From positions 1 to 58,276 of the forward strand of contig CAJULV010000011.1 of assembly GCA_910587555.1 (NCBI GenBank): a stretch of DNA of 58,276 nucleotides. The letters run 5' to 3'. Below, piece by piece: positions 49,804-57,587 of this stretch. How positions within the stretch are numbered: the stretch's first letter is position 1; each line of letters starts with the position of its first letter. The notes beneath the pieces were generated by a model. The model had not been told where the DNA came from and did not search any database. It saw only the letters and a program-made list of their open reading frames with translations. The DNA is from an uncultured Acetatifactor sp. GTDB taxonomy: Bacteria; Bacillota; Clostridia; Lachnospirales; Lachnospiraceae. The position numbers were made by a program, and so were the translations under genes.

Positions 49804-51318
49804 CTATAAATCCAACTCCGCAATTCGTTCCCGCAGACTGTCCCTGCGTCTGGCAAGCATCATATCCTCGCTGAGGCGGGCGTAATCCGGGCTTCCGAAA
49901 GCAGCGATAAAGCAGGCACTGGCGCTGTTGCCGGTAAGCTCCGTCAGCAGTATCAGCATCTCATTTCCCTCACCGAACGCCTCCTCCACAAAGGAAAAAA
50001 GCGCATGGAGCCTGGCCTGGATTCTCCGGGTCTCCTCTTTTGTCCCTGCGGTTTTTTCAGAAAAGCAGTCCTTCAGAAAGTCATAGGATGCCTGACTCCC
50101 CTCAATGCCCCGGGTCCGCAGTTCCCTGTGCCCGTCCTGCAGAAACCCAAGGATATTTCTATGCTTCCTTCTGTCCTCTTCAGACAGGGAGTTGGCGCTT
50201 TGCAGGCTGTCCAACAGCTTCCTTCTTCCCCGGGCCAAATCCTCCAGACGGGCCAGAAACTGCGCCCCGCTGCATCCTTCCTGGGGCAGGCCGGCCATGC
50301 CTTTCAGCACATTTCTCAATTCTGTCAGAAATGCGGCCTGCTCCACCGCTTCCTTCATCTGTCCCTGCACTGCGTCCAACAGCATCCCCAACAGGGACAA
50401 CCGCTCGTCAAAGCCAGCCGCCCCGGCCCTGGCCGCAGCTTCCTCGAAACGGCCTTCCAGAATGTCCGTGATATTGTAGTCGTTTTTATATCTCTGATAC
50501 AGCTCATAATAGGCGCTGAAATCCTCCGCCACTCTTTCATTCCGCAGGTACTGAGCCGCCAGCGCTCCGTCCACAGGCAGCCCCTCCTCTTCATGGAGCG
50601 CCAGAATCTCCGACAAATCCTCCCAACCCCTGGCAGTCACAAAGCTTCTCCCCCGGGCGGTGGTCTCAATGCGGAAGAAATGTTCTTTCTTCAAGTCCAG
50701 ATAGCTGATAATGGCATGATGAATCCGCTTCTCTGAGGCATACATTTTCCAGACCCCATAGTCAGGCTCCACCTCCATCACCTTCAGGCGGTCAAGGGTA
50801 GCCACGTCGAACTCCCGGACAGACCTGTTGTACTCCGGCGGATTTCCGGCGGTTACAATGACCCATCCCCCGGGGACCCGATGGCGGCCAAAGGTTTTGT
50901 ACTGAAGGAACTGCAGTATGGCCGGCGCCAGGGTCTCGGAGACACAGTTGATTTCGTCCAGAAACAGAATGCCCTCCCGTATGCCGCCGGACTCCATGGT
51001 ATCGTAGACGGAGGCAATGATTTCGCTCATTGTGTATTCCGACACGCGGCAGGCAGCGCCCCCGTAATTCTTATCGGCAATAAAGGGAAGCCCCAATGCC
51101 GACTGCCTGGTGTGGTGGGTCATGGAATAGGATACCAGGGCAATGCCCATCTCCTGGGCAATCTGCTCCATAATGGCCGTCTTGCCGATACCCGGGGCGC
51201 CCAGCAGAAAAATGGGCCGCTGACGCACTGTCGGTATCCTGTATTCCCCAAATTCATCTTTTTTCAGGTAAAGTTTTACCGTATTTTCGATATACTTTTT
51301 TGCCTGCCTTATGTTCAT
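49804..51318 (-). CDS. MoxR-type AAA+ ATPase
   Basis: The 504-aa protein has the AAA+ core in its first half: Walker A LLGAPGIGKTAIM (38-50), Walker B ILFLDEINCVSETL (117-130), the TAGNPPEYN sensor 1 loop (156-164) and the Arg finger region FDVATLDRL (170-178). The C-terminal half is helical. MoxR ATPases with VWA partners insert cofactors or remodel complexes (as YehL/YehP in E. coli). It follows the VWA gene by 24 nt and precedes the LRR gene. Confidence 0.9.
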   Translation of the reverse strand: MNIRQAKKYIENTVKLYLKKDEFGEYRIPTVRQRPIFLLGAPGIGKTAIMEQIAQEMGIALVSYSMTHHTRQSALGLPFIADKNYGGAACRVSEYTMSEIIASVYDTMESGGIREGILFLDEINCVSETLAPAILQFLQYKTFGRHRVPGGWVIVTAGNPPEYNRSVREFDVATLDRLKVMEVEPDYGVWKMYASEKRIHHAIISYLDLKKEHFFRIETTARGRSFVTARGWEDLSEILALHEEEGLPVDGALAAQYLRNERVAEDFSAYYELYQRYKNDYNITDILEGRFEEAAARAGAAGFDERLSLLGMLLDAVQGQMKEAVEQAAFLTELRNVLKGMAGLPQEGCSGAQFLARLEDLARGRRKLLDSLQSANSLSEEDRRKHRNILGFLQDGHRELRTRGIEGSQASYDFLKDCFSEKTAGTKEETRRIQARLHALFSFVEEAFGEGNEMLILLTELTGNSASACFIAAFGSPDYARLSEDMMLARRRDSLRERIAELDL

Positions 51319-51342
51319 GACTGTCTCCGTTTCTCTCCTGAC

Positions 51343-52683
51343 TTACTGCCCCACCACTGCCTTTATGCTCCAGGGCGGCACAGGGGCGCGGTTTTCGTCC
51401 TCCTCCAGAAAGGCGAAAACCATCTGGTAATCCGGCGCCCTCTCCGGATAAATACCATAGCCGTCCGTAAAATAAATCAATCCCTTCAGATTCTCGAATT
51501 CTCCTCTTTCCCGCAGTTTTTCCACATACTGAAACACCGGCCGGAAGTCCGTGGCGCCGAATCCCGTCAGCTTACCCTCCCGCAGAAATGTCTCCAAATC
51601 CTCCCGGCAGGTAAGCTTCCTGTCATCCTGCACACGGTTGTCGCACTGCAGAATGTGTACATTTATCCTGGTGAAAAAATTCTCAAAACCGTTGAGAATG
51701 GTATAGGTCTTCCTGAGGAATGCCTTTACAGCTTCCCCGTCACAGGAGGCAGATGTGTCGATGGCTATGACGAACTCCCTGACCTTCCTGCTCTCCCGGT
51801 ACTCCAACGGCTCGATCAGGGGCAGATTCCCGTAATGCTCCAGGCCGTAGGTATAATAAATATAATCGAACTCCTCCCGGCTCACCGTCAGTTCCTCCCC
51901 CAGTACCGCAAATCTCCGCAGAATCTCGCCGTAATCATACCGCTCCCTGTCAGCCTCCTCCAGGTTCTTCTCCAGGCTTCTTGTGCCTGCCTTTCCCCTG
52001 GCGAAGGACTGCAGTTCCGTCTTCATCTGCCTGCCCAGTTTCCTCCACTGCTCCGCCCCGGACGCCGAAGGCTGTCCCCTTTTCCAGAGCCTGTGGCTGT
52101 CCCGGAAGGAAAACATGCGCAGCTCCCGCATTTCCTCCGGGGAAGGGGGATTTTTCAGAAAATACCGATAGAGCTTCTCCGCAGTCAATGCCCCCGCCTG
52201 CTCCCTGAGAGCACGGAATCGCCTTGCAGCAGCCCCGTCCGCAGCCAGGGAAGTTCCGCCCAGGCCCAGTTCCAGAATCACGTCCTCCACTGCCAGGTCC
52301 GCAGCCAGATCCCAGATATCTGCATCCAGTTTATCGTACTGAAATTGATGGGAAAACACGCAGTGCAGCAGCAGGTGGAGATAGGTCCTGGCCACAAGGC
52401 CCGGCTCCCTGCCGTAGCACGCCAACACGGATACAGGGTCATACAGACAGAAATGCCCGTCCCAGGCAAGACCCGGGGCTTCCGGAAACGGCATGCCTTC
52501 TTTCTCTTCAGGCAGCGCGCTTTCCCTCCGTTCCCGCACCGGAAGCGCAGCCAGCACAGGAGCGAAAAATCTCAAATGCATCAGAATATCGTCCCTGGCC
52601 AGACCCATGACCTCCCCGGCCAGGGCGGAAATCGTCTCCCTGCGGGAATCCTGCGCCCTGTTCCTTCCGCTCTCTTCTGCCAT
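51343..52683 (-). CDS. VWA-like (DUF2201-type) metallopeptidase-like protein
   Basis: From MAEESGRNRAQDSRRE (ATG at 52683, ggaggcggagag) the protein has 446 aa. The N-terminal part (HLLLHCVFSHQFQYDKLDADIWDLAADLAVEDVIL) resembles the DUF2201 N-domain with an HxxxH-type helix, and the C-terminal VWA domain has the MIDAS residues: DTSAS (about 314-318), GATDF and FTDGYG. Together these are seen in partners of MoxR ATPases. First gene of the VWA-MoxR-LRR operon. Confidence 0.9.
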   Translation of the reverse strand: MAEESGRNRAQDSRRETISALAGEVMGLARDDILMHLRFFAPVLAALPVRERRESALPEEKEGMPFPEAPGLAWDGHFCLYDPVSVLACYGREPGLVARTYLHLLLHCVFSHQFQYDKLDADIWDLAADLAVEDVILELGLGGTSLAADGAAARRFRALREQAGALTAEKLYRYFLKNPPSPEEMRELRMFSFRDSHRLWKRGQPSASGAEQWRKLGRQMKTELQSFARGKAGTRSLEKNLEEADRERYDYGEILRRFAVLGEELTVSREEFDYIYYTYGLEHYGNLPLIEPLEYRESRKVREFVIAIDTSASCDGEAVKAFLRKTYTILNGFENFFTRINVHILQCDNRVQDDRKLTCREDLETFLREGKLTGFGATDFRPVFQYVEKLRERGEFENLKGLIYFTDGYGIYPERAPDYQMVFAFLEEDENRAPVPPWSIKAVVGQ

Positions 52684-52737
52684 CTCTCCGCCTCCGCTTT
52701 CCCACATCTGCCATTTGCCGTGTCATTTTGTCCATGG

Positions 52738-52890
52738 TTTCCGCCCTGTCTCTTTGGGCTATGCGTTTCCGCCCTGTCTTTTGGGGCTATATATTTCTGT
52801 CCTGTCTTGTTGGATATGCGTTTCTGTCCTGTCTTTTGGAGCTATATGTTTCTGTCCTGTCTTGTTGGATATGCGTTTCCGCAACGTCCT
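52738..52890. repeat. 27/28-bp tandem repeat array in the leader of the VWA operon
   Basis: Six units start at 52738, 52766, 52794, 52821, 52849 and 52876, alternating between 28 and 27 bp. On the plus strand each begins tttcyg followed by ccctgtct or tcctgtct. The array lies 55 nt before the VWA start on its transcribed leader strand and behind the 3' end of the hydrolase gene. It may be a protein-binding array or a slippage product; no spacers, so not CRISPR. Confidence 0.85.
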
Positions 52891-52936
52891 CTTTTAAGCC
52901 TTTCAGCAGCTTTCCTTTTTCAAGTTGTTCTTTATG

Positions 52937-53680
52937 TTACATCCGTCCCCGAAAAAAGTCTATGGAGTATTCCCTTGCAGCCGTACTGTCAGCCCCGTCA
53001 TAACCATGTCCTGCACCGGGAATGATAATCAGCCGCGACTCCCCGTAAACGGAAAGCGCCTTCTCGGAATAAGAAAGCGGTACTATCATATCCTGTTCCC
53101 CGTGAATCATCAGAACAGGCCCTCCGTAAGCCGGGATGATTCCATACACATCAATGTCCTTAGCCTCCCTGTCAAAGGCTGCTCCCAGGCGCAGCCCAAA
53201 GGCTTCCCTTTCTCCGGACTCATACCGTTTTCCGGCGCCTTCAGGAATCACAAATGCCGGATACCACAAAACCATGGCTCTGATGTCCTCCGAATGCCGG
53301 GCTGCCACCAATGCCGAAACCAGCCCGCCCATACTCTCCCCCTGAAGGAAAATCCGACTCGAATCCACATAATCCAGGTCTTTTACACAGCTGATGACCG
53401 TCTCCAGGTCTCCGCATTCCGTGCCAACCGTCATCTCTTCAAATTTACCGTCGCTGAGGGACTCCGGCCCGCCCCCGCAGAAGTCGAAAAACAGACAGCA
53501 GATACCCGCCTCCGCAAAACCGTTCCCATGGTGCATCAGTTCCCGGTAATTGCTGCCGAAGCCATGACAGAATATCACAATGGGAAGCCGCCGGACTGTG
53601 CCTTCCGGCCTGTAAATCCGCCCCCGGATTTTATTTCCGTCTTTTTTTACAAATGTAATTTCCTCTGCTGTCGCTGCCAT
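52937..53680 (-). CDS. Alpha/beta hydrolase (esterase/peptidase-like)
   Basis: From MAATAEEITFVKKDG (ATG at 53680, gggaggggaaat) the protein has 247 aa. The nucleophile elbow is GESMGG with Ser116, Asp197 is in HGEQDMIVP and His225 in GAGHGYDG; the oxyanion region is FCHGFGSNYRE. It resembles BAAT/DLH-type and feruloyl esterase-like hydrolases. Substrate not identified. It follows rdgB by 37 nt. Confidence 0.9.
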   Translation of the reverse strand: MAATAEEITFVKKDGNKIRGRIYRPEGTVRRLPIVIFCHGFGSNYRELMHHGNGFAEAGICCLFFDFCGGGPESLSDGKFEEMTVGTECGDLETVISCVKDLDYVDSSRIFLQGESMGGLVSALVAARHSEDIRAMVLWYPAFVIPEGAGKRYESGEREAFGLRLGAAFDREAKDIDVYGIIPAYGGPVLMIHGEQDMIVPLSYSEKALSVYGESRLIIIPGAGHGYDGADSTAAREYSIDFFRGRM

Positions 53681-53717
53681 ATTTCCCCTCCCCACATCGT
53701 CCCGCATTGTCCTGTCT

Positions 53718-54371
53718 TCAGACAACTGTCTTCTCGTTCTCCATGATTTCTCCTGCCACCGGATAATCCCTGTAATTTTTGAAAAATTCCAAAAACCCGT
53801 CCTCCACCGCTACCCGATCTATCTGTTCTTCCGTCAGGTCATAAAAATATTTTCCGGTTTTTATATCCACGGAAAGGCTGTCCAATGGGAATCCTTTATG
53901 CCGAATCCCGGAATGGGGTACTGGGGTAAGCAAAAAGAATTCACTGGCCAGACTGTCATCCATGGATTCATAGATATGCTCCGCATCCACAACCAGGCAT
54001 ACGGCATTCCGGTATCTCGCTTTCAGATTTCCGTATTTTTCTGCCATGGAACTGTAGTACTCCAACATTTCCCCGTCTGTGAGATACCGTCCGTTGACGG
54101 TCCGCACATGGACGCCGGGCTGAAGTTCCTCCGGCAGTCCCTCAAAGTACAGGCCGGAATCGCAGGAAAATACCGGAATGCCATAAAATTGATGATAAGC
54201 CAGCGCTTTCTTCCTGGCATTCTCCAGAGGCGTACAGCCGTCTTCCGGCACATCCGGCGCTTCCCTTTCCATATCCTCAAGCCCCAGAATCTCAACCTGC
54301 AAACCACCCAGTCTGCGCCTCATGGATTCCAGTTTTGCAGGATTGCCCGTTCCGTACAGCAGTTTTTTCAT
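53718..54371 (-). CDS. Non-canonical purine NTP pyrophosphatase (RdgB/HAM1 family)
   Basis: From MKKLLYGTGNPAKLESMRRRL (ATG at 54371, aagaaggggggcaatca) the protein has 217 aa. The HAM1 motifs TGNPAKL (8-14), EDGCTPLENARKKALAYHQFYGIPVFSCDSGLYFEGLP and the C-terminal IDRVAVEDGFLEFF match the family, though they are a more divergent branch (the usual ADDSGL reads SCDSGL). It would remove ITP/XTP-type nucleotides. The family assignment is moderate to good. Confidence 0.85.
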   Translation of the reverse strand: MKKLLYGTGNPAKLESMRRRLGGLQVEILGLEDMEREAPDVPEDGCTPLENARKKALAYHQFYGIPVFSCDSGLYFEGLPEELQPGVHVRTVNGRYLTDGEMLEYYSSMAEKYGNLKARYRNAVCLVVDAEHIYESMDDSLASEFFLLTPVPHSGIRHKGFPLDSLSVDIKTGKYFYDLTEEQIDRVAVEDGFLEFFKNYRDYPVAGEIMENEKTVV

Positions 54372-54471
54372 TGATTGCCCCCTTCTTTCGTCTCCACGCT
54401 GAACAGATACACCGTACAGCCCTGTCCGCAATGCGCCGGAAACCGAAATGATATCCCGTTGTATATGAACG

Positions 54472-54480
54472 AGTATACCA
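54472..54480 (-). promoter_or_regulatory. Extended -10 promoter of rdgB
   Basis: Minus strand: TGG directly followed by TATACT (54472-54477), an extended -10, about 100 nt before the rdgB start; no clear -35. Confidence 0.45.
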
Positions 54481-54565
54481 TAATTTATGAGATATTTGTT
54501 TATCTTTTTCGGATTCCTCCCTATATTTTTTAATCCTCAAAACCGCATGGCATTCCCTGTCGTCT

Positions 54566-54673
54566 CATGCAGATAAAGCTCTGCATGCAAATAATACGTT
54601 GCATGCATATAGGACCCTGCATACATATAAGGCTCTGCGTGCAGATAAAGCTCTGCACGGGTATAAGGGCATC
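54566..54673. repeat. 18-bp tandem repeat, six diverged copies
   Basis: Units start at 54566, 54584, 54602, 54620, 54638 and 54656, with the form cryrcanatannrnnctg. They read H-A-x-x-x-L on the plus strand and the ICMQxx pattern on the minus strand, but no supported gene covers the array. The remainder of the 512-bp gap up to the GNAT gene shows no other gene. Confidence 0.8.
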
Positions 54674-54883
54674 GACAGACGGACATTGTTTCTGTGAGGA
54701 CATGCAAGAGTGTATCCCAACGGAAATGACGGCCAGCTGACTGCGAAGCCGTAAAAATAACAAACTATCAGGCATTTTCCCAAAGGTTTCGAAAACAGAA
54801 TGGCTATGTGTCCGGCTTTGTGGTAAGATAAGGAGGAAACAGCGCCCAGACAGACAGAGCGAAAACAGACAAGGAGAACTTAC

Positions 54884-55528
54884 ATGGAACAGCAAAAATT
54901 GCAGTTGGATAATCACGATAGCAGGATAAAATATTATGAACTGTTGCTTGAGCGGGATCTGGACAATATCCCTTCTCTTCCCCTTCCTGATGGCTATCGA
55001 TTTGTCTTTTATAAAGACGGCGACAGGGATGACTGGATTGCCGTCGAGAAGTCCGCAAAAGAATTTTCCTCTTATGAACAGGGACTGGAAGCTTGGAACA
55101 AATTTTACGGAGACCGGGAAAACACCCTTTATAACCGTATGGTTTTCATTGAAAATGCAAACAGAGAAAAGGTTGCCACTGCAACGGCGTATTATGATAT
55201 CACCGGACGGGACAGTTCCGGTTCCGCCTGGCTGCACTGGGTAGCGGTTCGCAGGGATTATCAGGGAAGGGGACTGGCAAAGCCCCTGATTTCCCATGTA
55301 CTGGGAATCATGCGGGAATTCGGCTATACCCATGCCAAAATCCCCACCCAAACCACCACCTGGGTAGCCTGTAAGGTTTACCTGGACTTCGGTTTCCTTC
55401 CCCTGCCCCAAAATGCCGTCAACAGCCGGGAGGGATGGCGGATTATGAAAGCCCTTACCAATCATCCTGCCCTGATCGGTTTTGACGCCGCTGCCGTTGA
55501 CGAAATGGTAAAGGATGCAGCAGGCTGA
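54884..55528 (+). CDS. GNAT family acetyltransferase
   Basis: The 214-aa protein has the GNAT core: LHWVAVRRDYQGRGLAKPLISHVLGIMREFGY (118-149), the acetyl-CoA loop QGRGLA (127-132), then KIPTQTTTWVACKVYLDFGFLPL. The N-terminal 90 residues (YYELLLERDLDNIPSLPLPDGYRFVFYKDGD...) are a family-specific helical and beta part. Substrate unknown. The start follows acaaggagaacttac. No promoter is clear; it stands alone on the plus strand before an AraC-type gene. Confidence 0.9.
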   Translation: MEQQKLQLDNHDSRIKYYELLLERDLDNIPSLPLPDGYRFVFYKDGDRDDWIAVEKSAKEFSSYEQGLEAWNKFYGDRENTLYNRMVFIENANREKVATATAYYDITGRDSSGSAWLHWVAVRRDYQGRGLAKPLISHVLGIMREFGYTHAKIPTQTTTWVACKVYLDFGFLPLPQNAVNSREGWRIMKALTNHPALIGFDAAAVDEMVKDAAG

Positions 55529-55685
55529 TTTCATCTCCAAAGTGACTGCGCACCAACTCTAACAGGAATTGAATTCCTGCCATTTCCGCTCCAATTTCCT
55601 CAAAATCGTTGCGCCCGGACACCTGGACTATGTTATACTGAATCTGCTTCGAAGCAATACATTTCAGGAGGTGACGGCTAAACCC

Positions 55686-56072
55686 ATGAATCACTATATT
55701 CTGATATGGTCAGTCTGTACCTTTGTGGAAAGTCATGTGCGGGAAGAGATTCCCCTGGAGGAGCTGGTTCGTCAGACCGGATTTTCCCTGGCCCATATCC
55801 GGGATGTATTCCGCAAATGCACCGGAAAGCCGCTGAACCGGTATGTGCAGGAGAGAAAAATCGCCAATGCCGCCCAGGAACTCCTGGATACGGACAGAAC
55901 AATCCTTGATATCGCCGTTGCCTACGGCTTTTCCGGCAGGACCGTCTTCTCCCGGGCCTTTCGTCGGTATACCGGTTATACACCCTCCCTGTTTCGCGCA
56001 GAAGCCCCTCTGCTGCCCCGGGTGCGGCTCTGTGCCGGGGTATACGGCGCAGCCCTTCCGGACAGACAGTAA
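55686..56072 (+). CDS. Short AraC-type HTH regulator without sensor domain
   Basis: From MNHYILIWSVCTFVESHVRE (ATG at 55686, aggaggtg) the protein has 128 aa, nearly all of it the AraC DNA-binding domain: two HTH motifs, PLEELVRQTGFSLAHIRDVFRKCTGKPLNRYVQERKI (23-59) and TILDIAVAYGFSGRTVFSRAFRRYTGYTPSLFR (72-104). No ligand-binding domain is present. It lies directly before the papain-like gene, and its stop codon overlaps the start of a dispersed hairpin repeat, so it probably regulates its neighbour. Confidence 0.88.
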   Translation: MNHYILIWSVCTFVESHVREEIPLEELVRQTGFSLAHIRDVFRKCTGKPLNRYVQERKIANAAQELLDTDRTILDIAVAYGFSGRTVFSRAFRRYTGYTPSLFRAEAPLLPRVRLCAGVYGAALPDRQ

Positions 56073-56100
56073 CCGTTCAGACAGAATACCGAGCTGTTAC
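56069..56100. repeat. Dispersed hairpin repeat, copy 5
   Basis: 32-nt element overlapping the AraC-type stop codon: gtaaccgttc (56069-56078) pairs with gagctgttac (56091-56100) with two weak pairs. The loop differs from copies 1-4 (acagaatacc). Confidence 0.7.
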
Positions 56101-56138
56101 GACAGACAATGCAAACTTACAGAAAGTTGGGAAGAACA

Positions 56139-57191
56139 ATGGAAAAACAAGAAAGCGCAATTTTATACGGCGTGCCCAAAGTCGCCTATGGTCAGGACGG
56201 ATGTACCCCTTTTCCCATATGTATACGCTCCTGCGGAACATACCTGGGACTCGCTGTGGACTACACCCGGGCCATGGCGGAAAGCGGCGCAGCCTTCCGG
56301 CTGACCTGGGACACCGCCTGTTGGAACGGCGGCAATGTGGATGCAATCCTTACCTTTGACGATCCTGCAAAGGTGTTCCGCTGCGGTATGAGAGCCATGG
56401 AACGGAACCTGAAGCTCCTCCGGCGGACACCGGAAACGAAAAAAGAGGACTTCATGGCCTTTATCCGCAGGGAGATCGACGCCGGAAATCCCGTCATTGC
56501 CCTGGGCATCATCGGGCCTCCGGAAGCCTGCGTCATCACCGGTTACCGGGAAGAGGGCAGGATACTCCTGGGGTGGAATGTATTCCAGGAGTACCCGGAA
56601 TACCAGGCAAATATATCCTTTGAGAAAAACGGCTACTTCATCACCGGTGACTGGTGGGAAAATCCGGACACCACTGCCCTGATTGCCACTGGCGCGGAGG
56701 CCCTTCCTTCCCTTACCCCAGTGGAAGTACTGGAAAACGCAGCCGAAGTCCTGAAAGGACGCATGTGCGGCACCTATGCCAAGGGCACTCTGGCCTATGA
56801 CGCCTGGAAAAACGCCCTTCTGTGTGACAGGGATTTCCCCGAAGACGCCGTCCTTCCCCTGTTGGTGGAACGCATGATGTGCCATGGGGATGCCATGGAC
56901 TGTCTCTCCGACGGCCGCTTCCACGGTGCAAAATATCTCCGCAGACTGGCGCAGCAATATCCCGGGGCAGCGCCCAGGCTGAATGCCGCTGTAAATGAAA
57001 TGGAATGCATATCGGAAATCCTCTGGAAGGAAATGATTCCGCTCCTGGGCGGATGGGAACGCGGTGAACATCAGATGCGCCAGTTGGCAAAACCGGAAAA
57101 CCGTCGGCTGCTGGCCGGGCAGATTGATCGCATGAAAGCGCATGATGAGAAAGCCTGTGCCCGGATTCTGGAACTGACCAAAGAGCTGTAG
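56139..57191 (+). CDS. Papain-fold-like (C39/BtrH-like) protein of unknown function
   Basis: From MEKQESAILYGVPKVAYGQDG (ATG at 56139, gggaagaaca) the protein has 350 aa. The first 190 residues resemble a C39-type papain fold: CTPFPICIRSCGTYLGLAVDYTRAMAE (22-48; candidate active Cys in SCGT, Cys32), GNPVIALGIIGPPEACVITGYREEGRILLGWNVFQEYP and a following beta strand. The usual GHxV histidine appears replaced (PEACVITGY). The C-terminal 150 residues are helical. It may be a peptidase relative or a BtrH-like acyltransferase; activity uncertain. It follows the AraC-type regulator. Confidence 0.7.
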   Translation: MEKQESAILYGVPKVAYGQDGCTPFPICIRSCGTYLGLAVDYTRAMAESGAAFRLTWDTACWNGGNVDAILTFDDPAKVFRCGMRAMERNLKLLRRTPETKKEDFMAFIRREIDAGNPVIALGIIGPPEACVITGYREEGRILLGWNVFQEYPEYQANISFEKNGYFITGDWWENPDTTALIATGAEALPSLTPVEVLENAAEVLKGRMCGTYAKGTLAYDAWKNALLCDRDFPEDAVLPLLVERMMCHGDAMDCLSDGRFHGAKYLRRLAQQYPGAAPRLNAAVNEMECISEILWKEMIPLLGGWERGEHQMRQLAKPENRRLLAGQIDRMKAHDEKACARILELTKEL

Positions 57192-57196
57192 AAACC

Positions 57197-57261
57197 GTAA
57201 CAATTCCGCCCCCTGCCGCAAAGTCAAAAGTTCGCTCGGTACAATTTTGCAAGAAATCAGG
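57197..57261. repeat. Decayed composite repeat (copy 6)
   Basis: gtaacaattc followed by gcaaagtcaaaagttcgctc and gtacaattttgcaagaa parallels the first half of the 17606-17662 block, with several substitutions. It lies 6 nt behind the papain-like gene stop. Confidence 0.6.
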
Positions 57262-57587
57262 CCCCCGTCCTCCTGGACTTCCCCGGCGTCGGGTCCTGCA
57301 TTCCTTTTTACCCGGAAATGCCGACAGTCAAAATAATCAAAGCAATTGCTTGGGATTTTCGTGCAAAATGCGCTACAACGCCTCTCACAGTACCATTGCA
57401 GGCATTACAAAGCGTTTCATCATAAACAGTTTGACAACAGATTGCCAGCAACGTCCAGGTCAGCCTCCAGGAACACATGAAGGTTGGCTTGGGTACTGTC
57501 CCGCAGGAGGGTGCAGCCAACATTGCCCCCCGCCCACAGAATGCACCTCTCTCTATGTACCCTGAAATCCCCGTTTGTAAGCTTTTC
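57262..57587. other. Intergenic region without recognised gene
   Basis: About 325 bp between convergent genes. A 7-bp stem (gttggct 57483-57489, agccaac 57515-57521) is possible but lacks a T run. Small open frames show no ribosome-binding site or known motif. Confidence 0.5.

Noticed and set aside
52738..52890. CRISPR array in the 27/28-bp or 18-bp repeats
   Set aside because: There are no unique spacers between constant repeats and no cas genes; units are adjacent and diverged.
50881..53025. Long plus-strand open frame (714 aa) opposite the MoxR and VWA genes
   Set aside because: Antisense to two motif-supported genes; its repeat-rich end only reflects the 27/28-bp array.
54530..55540. 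Minus-strand 336-aa frame opposite the GNAT gene
   Set aside because: The GNAT motifs on the plus strand are clear. The ICMQ repeats in the minus frame come from the 18-bp array.
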